Source: Plazaster borealis (Eukaryota; Echinodermata; Asteroidea; Forcipulatida; Labidiasteridae). Taken from it: a stretch of DNA of 64,000 nucleotides. Position 1 is the stretch's first letter, and every line of letters starts with the position of its first letter. The DNA lies in NCBI GenBank assembly GCA_021014325.1, contig CM037463.1, forward strand, positions 868,001 through 932,000, written 5' to 3'. A model generated the notes under the pieces. It searched no databases. It was not told where the DNA came from and was given only the letters and a program-made list of their open reading frames with translations. The position numbers were made by a program, and so were the translations under genes. Positions 54,801-64,000 of this stretch are shown here, piece after piece.

Positions 54801-57800
54801 TCAATGGAGTATGTACTGATGAGAATGATGGTTACATTTGTATTTGCGCTGAAGGTTTTGAAGGAGTATTATGCAGCATTGATATTGATGAATGTACTAG
54901 CGATCCATGTCAAAATAATGCCACCTGCGTAGATTCCATTGGTGAGTTTACGTGCAATTGTACAGAGGGATACGCTGGCATATTGTGTGATGAGGACATT
55001 AATGAATGCTGGAGTAGCCCATGCGATCATAACGGAACCTGTGTAGATGCTGTGAACGGTTTCATATGTCAATGTGCAGCAGGATTTGATGGAGTGTTAT
55101 GCAGCACTGATATTGACGAATGTTCTAGCATCCCCTGTCAAAATGGCGCAACGTGCAACGACTTGGTGAATGAGTTGATGTGCGACTGCCGCAGCGGGTT
55201 TGTTGGAACATTCTGTGAAGAGGAAATTGACGAATGTGCGAGCAGTCCTTGCTCGAACAATGGCACATGTACTGACTTGGTAAACAGTTTCAACTGTACA
55301 TGCGCTGCAGGATTTGAAGATGTTTTGTGCAGCACAGATATCGACGAATGTGCCAGTAACCCATGTCAAAATGGCGCTACTTGTTCTGACTTGGTGGATG
55401 AGTTTATCTGCAGTTGTCAAGATGGTTTCACGGGGCAGCTTTGTGAAGAGGAAATTGACGAATGCTCCAGCAGTCCTTGCTCTAACAATGGCACATGTAC
55501 TGACTTGGTCAACAGTTTCAACTGCACATGTGCAGCAGGATTTAAAGATGTTTTGTGCAGTACAGATATCGACGAATGTTCCAGCAATCCATGTCAAAAT
55601 GGTGCTACTTGTTCTGACTTGGTAGATGAGTTCATCTGCAGTTGTCAAGGAGGTTTCACCGGGCAGCTTTGTCAAGAGGAAATTGACGAATGCTCCAGCA
55701 ATCCTTGCTTAAACAATGGCACATGTACTGACTTGGTCAACAGTTTCAACTGTACATGCACTGCAGGATTTGAAGATGCTTTGTGCAGTACAGATATCGA
55801 CGAATGTTCCAGCAATCCATGTCAAAATGGTGCTACTTGTTCTGACTTGGTAGATGAGTTCATCTGCAGTTGTCAAGACGGTTTCACTGGGCAGCTTTGT
55901 GAAGAGGAAATTGACGAATGTGCGAGCAGTCCGTGTTCGAACAATGGCACATGTACTGACTTGGTCAACAGTTTCAACTGTACATGTGCTGCAGGATTTC
56001 AAGATGTTTTATGCAGTACAGATATCGACGAATGTTCCAGCAATCCATGTCAAAATGGTGCTACTTGTTCTGACTTGGTAGATGAGTTCATCTGCAGTTG
56101 TCAAGACGGTTTCACAGGGCAGCTTTGTGAAGAGGAAATTGACGAATGTGCGAGCAGTCCTTGTTCGAACAATGGCACATGTACTGACATGGTCAACAGT
56201 TTCAACTGTACATGTGCTGCAGGATTTCAAGATGTTTTGTGCAGTACAGATATCGACGAATGTTCCAGCAATCCATGTCAAAATGGTGCTACTTGTTCTG
56301 ACTTGGTAGATGAGTTCATCTGCAGTTGTCAAGATGGTTTCACCGGGCAGCTTTGTCAAGAGGAAATTGACGAATGCTCCAGCAGTCCTTGCTTGAACAA
56401 TGGCACATGTACTGACTTGGTCAACAGTTTCAACTGTACATGTGCTGCAGGATTTGAAGATGTTTTGTGCAGCACAGATATTGACGAATGTGCCAGTAAC
56501 CCATGTCAAAATGGTGCCACTTGTTCTGACTTGGTGGATGAGTTTATCTGCAGTTGTCAAGACGGTTTCACCGGGCAGCTTTGTGAAGAGGAAATTGACG
56601 AATGCTCCAGCAGTCCTTGCTTGAACAATGGCACATGTACTGACTTGGTAAATAGTTTCAACTGTACATGTGCTGCAGGATTTGAAGATGTTTTATGCAG
56701 CACAGATATCGATGAATGTTCAAGCAATCCATGTCAAAATGGCGCTACCTGTTCTGACTTGGTGGATGAGTTTATCTGCAGTTGTCAAGACGGTTTCACC
56801 GGGCAGCTTTGTCAAGAGGAAATTGACGAATGCTCCAGCAGTCCTTGCTTGAACAATGGCACATGTACTGACATGGTCAACAGTTTCAACTGTACATGTG
56901 CTGCAGGATTTCAAGATGTTTTATGCAGCACAGATATCGATGAATGTTCAAGTAATCCATGTCAAAATGGCGCCACTTGTTTTGACTTTGTTGATGAGTT
57001 TATCTGCAGTTGTCAAGATGGTTTCACCGGGCAGCTTTGCGAAGAGGAAATTGACGAATGTGCGAGCAGTCCTTGCTCTAACAATGGCACATGTACTGAC
57101 TTGGTAAACAGTTTCAACTGTACATGTGCTGCAGGATTTGAAGATGTTTTATGCAGCACAGATATCGATGAATGTTCCAGCAATCCATGTCAAAATGGTG
57201 CTACTTGTTCTGACTTGGTAGATGAGTTCATCTGCAGTTGTCAAGATGGTTTCACCGGGCAGCTTTGTCAAGAGGAAATTGACGAATGCTCCAGCAGTCC
57301 TTGCTTGAACAATGGCACATGTACTGACTTGGTCAACAGTTTCAACTGTACATGTGCTGCAGGATTTGAAGATGTTTTATGCAGCACAGATATCGATGAA
57401 TGTTCAAGTAATCCATGTCAAAATGGCGCCACTTGTTTTGACTTTGTGGATGAGTTTATTTGCAGTTGTCAAGATGGTTTCACAGGGCAGCTTTGCGAAG
57501 AGGAAATTGACGAATGTGCGAGCAGTCCTTGCTCTAACAATGGCACATGTACTGACTTGGTAAACAGTTTCAACTGTACATGTGCGGCAGGATTTGAAGA
57601 TGTTTTATGCAGCACAGATATCGATGAATGTTCAAGCAATCCATGTCAAAATGGCGCCGCTTGTTTTGAATTTGTGGATGAGTTTATCTGCAGTTGTCAA
57701 GATGGTTTCACGGGGCAGCTTTGCGAAGAGGAAATTGACGAATGTGCGAGCAGTCCTTGCTCTAACAATGGCACATGTACTGACTTGGTCAACAGTTTCA

Positions 57801-60800
57801 ACTGTACATGTGCTGCAGGATTTGAAGATGTTTTATGCAGCACAGATATCAATGAATGTTCAAGTAATCCATGTCAAAATGGCGCCACTTGTTTTGAATT
57901 TGTGGATGAGTTTATCTGCAGTTGTCAAGATGGTTTCACGGGGCAGCTTTGCGAAGAGGAAATTGACGAATGTGCGAGCAGTCCTTGCTCGAACAATGGC
58001 ACATGTACTGACTTGGTCAACAGTTTCAACTGTACATGTGCTGCAGGATTTGAAGATGTTTTGTGCAGCACAGATATCGACGAATGTTCAAGTAATCCAT
58101 GTCAAAATGGTGCTACTTGTTCTGACTTGGTAGATGAGTTTATCTGCAGTTGTCAAGGCGGTTTCACCGGGCAGCTTTGTCAAGAGGAAATTGACGAATG
58201 TGCGAGCAGTCCTTGCTCTAACAATGGCACATGTACTGACATGGTCAACAGTTTCAACTGTACATGTGCTGCAGGATTTGAAGATGTTTTATGCAGCACA
58301 GATATCGATGAATGTTCAGGCAATCCATGTCAAAATGGCGCCGCTTGTTTTGAATTTGTGGATGAGTTTATCTGCAGTTGTCAAGGAGGTTTCACAGGGC
58401 AGCTTTGCGAAGAGGAAATTGACGAATGTGCGAGCAGTCCTTGCTCTAACAATGGCACATGTACTGACTTGGTAAACAGTTTCAACTGTACATGTGCTGC
58501 AGGATTTGAAGATGTTTTGTGCAGCACAGATATCAATGAATGTTCAAGTAATCCATGTCAAAATGGCGCAACTTGTTTTGAATTTGTGGATGAGTTTATC
58601 TGCAGTTGTCAAGATGGTTTCACGGGGCAGCTTTGCGAAGAGGAAATTGACGAATGTGCGAGCAGTCCTTGCTCGAACAATGGCACATGTACTGACTTGG
58701 TCAACAGTTTCAACTGTACATGTGCTGCAGGATTTGAAGATGTTTTGTGCAGCACAGATATCGACGAATGTTCAAGCAATCCATGTCAAAATGGCGCCAC
58801 TTGTTCTGACTTGGTGGATGAGTTTATCTGCAGTTGTCAAGGAGGTTTCACAGGGCAGCTTTGTGAAGAGGAAATTGACGAATGCTCCAGCAGTCCTTGC
58901 TTGAACAATGGAACATGTACTGACTTGGTCAACAGTTTCAACTGCACATGTTCTGCAGGATTTGAAGATGTTTTGTGCAGTAGAGATATCGATGAATGTT
59001 CAAGTAATCCGTGTCAAAATGGCGCTACCTGTTCTGACTTGGTGGATGAGTTTATCTGCAGTTGTCAAGACGGTTTCACCGGGCAGCTGTGTCAAGAGGA
59101 AATTGACGAATGCTCCAGCAGTCCTTGCTTGAACAATGGTACATGTACTGACTTGGTCAACAGTTTCAACTGTACATGCGCTGCAGGATTTGAAGATGTT
59201 TTGTGCAGCACAGATATCGACGAATGTGCCAGTAACCCATGTCAAAATGGCGCTACTTGTTCTGACTTGGTGGATGAGTTTATCTGCAGTTGTCAAGACG
59301 GTTTCACCGGGCAGCTTTGTGAAGAGGAAATTGACGAATGCTCCAGCAGTCCTTGCTCTAACAATGGCACATGTACTGACTTGGTTAACAGTTTCAACTG
59401 TACATGTGCAGCAGGATTTAAAGATGTTTTATGCAGCACAGATATCAATGAATGTTCAAGTAATCCATGTCAAAATGGCGCAACTTGTTTTGACTTTGTG
59501 GATGAGTTTATCTGCAGTTGTCAAGATGGTTTCACGGGGCAGCTTTGCGAAGAGGAAATTGACGAATGTGCGAGCAGTCCTTGCTCTAACAATGGCACAT
59601 GTACTGACTTGGTCAACAGTTTCAACTGTACATGTGCTGCAGGATTTGAAGATGTTTTGTGCAGTAGAGATATCGATGAATGTTCAAGTAATCCATGTCA
59701 AAATGGCGCTGCCTGTTCTGACTTGGTGGATGAGTTTATCTGCAGCTGTCAAGACGGTTTCACCGGGCAGCTTTGTGAAGAGGAAATTGACGAATGCTCC
59801 AGCAGTCCTTGCTTGAACAATGGTACATGTACTGACTTGGTCAACAGTTTCAACTGCACATGTGCTGCAGGATTTGAAGATGTTTTGTGCAGCACAGATA
59901 TCGACGAATGTTTCAGTAACCCATGTCAAAATGGCGCTACTTGTTCTGACTTGGTGGATGAGTTTATCTGCAGTTGTCAAGATGGTTTCACCGGGCAGCT
60001 TTGTGAAGAGGAAATTGACGAATGCTCCAGCAGTCCTTGCTCTAACAATGGCACATGTACTGACTTGGTTAACAGTTTCAACTGTACATGTGCAGCAGGA
60101 TTTAAAGATGTTTTGTGCAGCAGAGATATCGACGAATGTTCAAGTAACCCATGTCAAAATGGTGCTACTTGTTCTGACTTTGTGGATGAGTTTATCTGCA
60201 GTTGTCAAGATGGTTTCACCGGGCAGCTTTGTGAAGAGGAAATTGACGAATGCTCCAGCAGTCCTTGCTTGAACAATGGCAAATGTACTGACTTGGTCAA
60301 CAGTTTCAACTGCACATGTGCTGCAGGATTTGAAGATGTTTTGTGCAGCACAGATATCGACGAATGTTTCAGTAACCCATGTCAAAATGGCGCTACTTGT
60401 TCTGACTTGGTGGATGAGTTTATCTGCAGTTGTCAAGACGGTTTCACCGGGCAGATTTGTGAAGAGGAAATTGACGAATGCTCCAGCAGTCCTTGCTTGA
60501 ACAATGGCAAATGTACTGACTTGGTCAACAGTTTCAACTGCACATGTTCTGCAGGATTTCAAGATGTTTTGTGCAGCACAGATATCGACGAATGCTCCAG
60601 CAATCCATGTCAAAATGGCGCTAGTTGTTCTGACTTGGTAGATGAGTTTATCTGCAGTTGTCAAGACGGTTTCACCGGGCAGCTTTGTGAAGAGGAAATT
60701 GACGAATGCTCCAGCAGTCCTTGCTTGAACAATGGCACATGTACTGACTTGGTCAACAGTTTCAACTGTACATGCGCTGCAGGATTTGAAGATGTTTTGT

Positions 60801-62933
60801 GCAGCACAGATATCGACGAATGTTCCAGCAACCCATGTCAAAATGGCGCCAATTGTTACGATTGGGTCAATGGATATGAATGTAACTGTCCAAATGGATT
60901 CCACGGACAAAACTGTGAAACTGACACCAATGACTGCATAAGTATGCCGTGCCAACATTCGGCAACATGTCAGGATAAGGTCAATGGTTATATTTGCATT
61001 TGTAGCGATGGATATACAGGTGTGAATTGTGATGAAGAAATTGATGAGTGCGGCAGTAACCCGTGTCAGAATGGTGCTGTCTGTCTGGACTTTGTGAATG
61101 GATACCTTTGCAACTGTTCAATTGGGTTTGTTGGTGAGTCCTGCGATGTTGAGGTTGACGAATGTGCCAGCGATCCTTGCCTTAACAATGGCACTTGCTT
61201 TGATTCGATAGGGGTGTTCTCTTGTGTATGCGGCAGTGGCTTTGAGGGGACTATTTGTGAGGTCGAGGTTGATGAATGCATGAGTGGCCCATGTAAAAAT
61301 AATGGAACTTGTGTGGATGAAACAGCCGGGTATATGTGTTTGTGTTCTGACGGCTACCAGGGGTTCGACTGTCAAATAGAGGCTAACGAATGTTCTAGCA
61401 ACCCTTGTCAAAACAATGGTAATTGCACCGATTTGGTGAACATGTTTCTATGCGACTGTTCCATCGGATATTCAGGAGTGTATTGTGAGACAAATACCGA
61501 CGACTGTTTGAGCAGCCCTTGTTATAATTTTGGAATCTGTGTTGATATGGTCAATTCGTTTATTTGCAACTGTAGTCGAGGTTTCGAAGGAGCGCAGTGT
61601 GAAATCAATACTGATGAATGTGCCAGTTTACTTTGTCAAAATGGCGCGTCTTGTGAGGATTTGGAAAATGGTTTCAGATGTATTTGTGCGGAAGGTTATA
61701 TCGGTGAGTTTTGTGACTATGAGGATGGCTGTTTGAGTGATCCTTGCCAAAACGAGGCAATCTGTTCAAATGGACTCCCGGGATATAACTGTACGTGTAA
61801 AGCCGGGTACCAAGGAGCGAACTGTGAGGTGGATATGGATGAATGTGAGAACCAACCATGTCTAAATGGTGGATTTTGTCTGGATCAAGTTAACGGATAT
61901 GACTGTACATGCCTCGCTGGCTATTCTGGTAGAAACTGTAGTCAAGTTGACCCCTGTATATCGTCTCCTTGCCTCAACGGGGCAACATGCTTAGCAACCT
62001 CCCAGCACACGTTTGAATGCACATGTGCAATTGGTTTTGAAGGCCCTCTGTGTGATGACGACATCAACGAATGTGAGTTGGATCAGGGTGTTTGCTCCGA
62101 GAGAGCCGAGTGTAGGAACGACATTGGGAGCTACTCGTGTGTGTGTAAGCCTAGGTTCAAAGGAGTAGAGTGTTTGGAACCCGACTACTGCTATGACATC
62201 CCGTGCTTCAATAACGGTACATGTGTTTCAATGGAAGAGACATTCAGGTAACGTTGAATAGGACTGAAGCTTTTGAAACACATGGTGGCAGCAGACATGT
62301 AGGTTCACAACGTGGTCTCTTTTCTCAAACCACAACTTGGGCTCCGGCTACAGCTTAGGCCAAATTATTGTCATATTAAAAATGTGTGATTTTTGTCACA
62401 AAGCGACAGAGCCGAGGTTTGAGTCAGAACCAAAGACGGGTATGAAAAGGGGCCAGTCAGAGCTGTGTATTGAGAGAGTTGCGACATGGAGGGACCAGCT
62501 TTCTCCGGTCACGTGGTTGCTGGACGCCATTTTGTTCCAAAATGCAGTACAACCCAATGGGCAGACTAGTCTGGCACCCTGTATTCGCCAATGCATTTTT
62601 TGGAGACAAAATGGCTTCTAATCGCAAGTTGTCGCAACTCTCTCAATATACGGCTCTGGGGCCAGTAAATATGCAGCGCCACCAAGCGTCTTCACTTAGT
62701 ATCTTAATGCTCAAGCTAATTACTTTTCAGTCTCATTCTCATCAGACCATTTTAATTCCATTATAGTTGTTCGTGTAAAAAAGGCTTTACAGGCAGCCAA
62801 TGTGAAACAGCGATCGAAAATGCATGCGTTCCAACCCCGTGTCTCAACAAGGGAGAGTGTGTTCTTGCAGAGGGTAACGGGGAGTACAGGTGTCTATGTC
62901 CTGTACAATTCTACGGGATGAACTGTGAAATAG
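49171..62933 (+). CDS. Giant DSL-domain Notch ligand (Delta/Jagged-like), 3' end outside window
   Basis: Exons: 49171-49224, 51186-51343, 51964-52084, 52719-52897, 54253-62247, 62767-62933, all in phase, giving 2,891 visible residues. Residues 1-18 (MMRSWIVLFYLAGILVAK) form a signal peptide. Residues 19-170 match the MNNL/C2 region of Notch ligands: an ACCDFCRFF cysteine cluster, SNPILTTYTSWP, then WSVRLDIDVLD. Residues 180-225 are a complete six-cysteine DSL domain (CNDDFYGSNC, KYC, GHYTC, GDKVCLDGY, NC), which in known ligands contacts Notch. Then about 70 EGF repeats follow, mostly calcium-binding (DIDEC). Canonical Delta has about 8-9 EGFs and Jagged about 15-16, so this is several-fold longer. 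The transmembrane helix and tail are not present, so membrane anchoring is inferred. The last exon ends at a GC-type donor, AG|GCAAGT; if that is not used, reading continues to a stop at 63146-63148 and the protein would be secreted. Confidence 0.92.
50700..50895 (-). pseudogene. Decayed LINE reverse-transcriptase fragment
   Basis: A - strand frame reads CFDTIDHELLLFKSSKYGV and then IDRKQVIRL. This resembles the palm segment of non-LTR retrotransposon reverse transcriptases (FDTIDHxLLL...YGV...NRKQ). Only this short piece remains and no catalytic YADD-type motif is seen. It lies in intron 1 of the Notch-ligand gene. Confidence 0.55.
51784..51910 (+). repeat. GCT/GTT trinucleotide repeat
   Basis: A few GCT units are followed by a run of about 16 GTT and then GTTTCC-interrupted GTT repeats. 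It lies in the 51344-51963 intron. The open frame through it (poly-valine) is not a gene. Confidence 0.85.
54253..62247 (+). other. Single 7,995-bp exon encoding DSL domain and 68.5 EGF repeats
   Basis: The acceptor is TTCAACAG|G and the donor ATTCAG|GTAACG; there is no stop or frame break in between. By eye the order is: DSL; EGF1-7 (54422-55219), each different; EGF8-57 (55220-60919), the homogeneous array; EGF58-68, again individually distinct; and the first half of EGF69. EGF69 is completed by the next exon (SCSCKKGFTGSQC), which also carries EGF70. The diverged flanking EGFs versus the near-identical central block show that the expansion happened in the middle of an older repeat chain. 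Loss of introns across about 68 domains, where EGFs are usually separated by introns, is unusual. Confidence 0.9.
55220..60919 (+). repeat. 25-copy coding tandem array, 228-bp unit (two EGF domains)
   Basis: The motif GAGGAAATTGACGAATG recurs at exactly 228-bp steps from 55220 to 60692 (25 occurrences), so residues 494-2393 are 25 units of 76 residues. Each unit is an A-type EGF (EEIDEC.SSPC.NNGTC) followed by a B-type EGF (STDIDEC.SNPCQNGATC). No unit carries an indel. Variation is limited to a few positions: SDL, FDF or FEF before VDEF; QDGF or QGGF; GFED, GFQD or GFKD; STDI or SRDI. The second EGF of the last unit changes to the diverged downstream type at about 60850. Confidence 0.95.
62458..62659. 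mobile_element. TIR element in an intron of the Notch-ligand gene
   Basis: CAGAGCTGTGTATTGAGAGA and GTTGCGAC at the left are inverted at the right (GTCGCAACTCTCTCAATATA then CGGCTCTG). The inverted repeat is about 28 bp and the element about 202 bp, non-coding. Confidence 0.75.
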
Positions 62934-63091
62934 GCAAGTCTATTGCATTGTATATTGACAGATTTGTATTCACAATGACGTGTTCTGACGAAACATTATC
63001 ATGGATTGAGCTGAATCAGCAACTATACAAAGACAAAATCCAGATTTTTAAAGTGTATGAATATAAAGGGATAAGCCGCCATCGCCATGGT

Positions 63092-63256
63092 GCCGGTGTC
63101 CCAGGGAAATTTGTCCCCCGGAGACTCTGTCCCCGTACGGGAAATTAACATTGGCTGGAAGAGGAGGATTCAAAAGAGGGCGCTATCAAAAGTACACAGT
63201 TCGCCGTATGAGGGGACAGAATCTCCGGGGGAACAGAATCTCCTGCCACACCGGCT
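63092..63256. mobile_element. TIR element with ends of about 45 bp
   Basis: The left GCCGGTGTCCCAGGGAAATT and TGTCCCCCGGAGACTCTG are inverted at the right (complement GCCGGTGTGGCAGGAGATTC and so on). A degraded copy lies at 29651-29789. It overlaps the end of the open frame that would extend the ligand past 62933, which argues against that extension. Confidence 0.75.
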
Positions 63257-63413
63257 GCAGCCGCCCGTAGCCAAAGTTGTTCAATTTGGTTCTAGAACAA
63301 AAATGTTCTTAATTCAGGTCTTAGGAACATAGGCTATCCTTCTTAGGTCAATGAAGGTCCTGGAGTCCAATTGGAGACCAGAATTAGGGTAAAAAGTACT
63401 TTTCCGACTCCTG

Positions 63414-63560
63414 TGCTCGATTTCACAAAGAGCTAATTGATCTTAACTGCGAATCAATCTTAATTGCTGAGCATTTAAGTGTGATGTCACAATATTATTT
63501 CCTATGACAATACTGGTAACACATCTTAGGATGAATATTAGTGCTTTGTGAAATCGAGCC
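63414..63560. mobile_element. Small TIR element
   Basis: GCTCGATTTCACAAAGAGCT at the left is inverted at the right (complement GGCTCGATTTCACAAAGCAC). It is about 147 bp and non-coding, and resembles in style the 44577 foldback element. Confidence 0.7.
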
Positions 63561-63637
63561 CAGGTCAGAGTCACTTTGACCCAGAAGTGAAATGTCTAAG
63601 GACTATGAATTGTGAATGCTACTTTTGCGAACCAATC

Positions 63638-63987
63638 TTAAAGGATGTGCACATCAAAAGATTGAACATTCATGTTTACAGATTTGCACATAACTTACAA
63701 GGTATAAAGATGGCAGTGGTAGTCAATTTCCCTTCAAACATTGTTGCCTGAAATGCTTTAGTTTTTGAGAAGCGAGTAAAACAATTAGGTCAAGGTTTGA
63801 TCTCGGGAGACCAAAACTTGTTTTTCAAAATCAGTGAAAAGTATTAAGTTTCTCCACTTTTTATTCATCACTACAATGACTGGGCCTTATTTCTCACAAG
63901 TTTGTTACTTCGCGTAGGCCTGTGTTGGGTCATACAAAGTGCGAATACTGCCTCTGACAACTGCCAAAGTTGTCTATGTGCTTTAAA
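63638..63987 (+). mobile_element. MITE family C, right-edge copy
   Basis: It starts CTTAAAGGATGTGCACATCA and ends ...TGTGCTTTAAA. It contains ACAGATTTGCACATAACTTA and TTTTTGAGAAGCGAGTAAA, as in 12104-12545. Confidence 0.65.
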
Positions 63988-64000
63988 CTTGACGCCTCAA

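Noticed and set aside
55220..60919. Regularly spaced repeats considered as a CRISPR-like or satellite array
   Set aside because: The array is fully coding, encodes calcium-binding EGF domains in frame, and continues into diverged EGFs on both sides.
55314..60941. Many + strand frames in the second reading frame of the EGF array (MSSSAVVK-type repeats)
   Set aside because: Periodic out-of-frame shadows of the real EGF frame; the cysteine pattern and flanking domains fix the true frame.
60140..60958. Long - strand open frame (272 codons) over the EGF array, with similar frames at 55097-55675 and 56009-56560
   Set aside because: The unit length of 228 bp is divisible by three, so any frame open in one unit stays open in all. 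These are shadows of the EGF coding strand, with no independent start or splice context.

Overview
This window is nuclear DNA of a marine invertebrate deuterostome. An echinoderm, probably a sea star, is the best guess. The reasons are intron-rich genes with standard splice signals, a metazoan Notch ligand and an MFSD6 transporter, and many short palindromic transposon families of a style I associate with asteroid genomes. The species cannot be fixed from the sequence alone. No prokaryotic, organellar or CRISPR features are present.

Layout. (1) 1-3018: the last two exons of an unrecognised + strand gene that enters from the left. (2) 6702-32908: an 18-exon + strand gene for a 752-residue PLP enzyme of aminotransferase class V, cysteine-desulfurase-like. 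All exon phases join without a break. It has a low-complexity N-terminal leader carrying a duplicated motif, and a basic tail ending in a CaaX prenylation box. (3) 40143-42755: a - strand gene in three visible exons for an MFSD6-type 12-TM major facilitator protein, convergent with gene 2. (4) 49171-62933, continuing past the right edge: a + strand gene for a Notch ligand with signal peptide, MNNL domain, DSL domain and about 70 EGF repeats. Sixty-eight and a half of these EGFs lie in one uninterrupted 7,995-bp exon. Fifty of them form a 25-copy array of a 228-bp (two-EGF, 76-residue) unit without a single indel. Canonical Delta and Jagged/Serrate proteins have roughly 8-16 EGFs, so this is a giant, recently expanded DSL protein and the main discovery in the window. 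Its transmembrane and intracellular parts are not in the window.

Introns and intergenic DNA are filled with foldback/TIR (MITE-like) families, two tRNA-derived SINE copies plus a possible third SINE-like piece, one decayed LINE reverse-transcriptase scrap, and several minisatellites (22-bp, 16-bp, 20-bp and about 50-bp units). Nothing suggests that the genes work together; they look like ordinary neighbours. All homology statements rest on motif recognition by eye; no database search was run.
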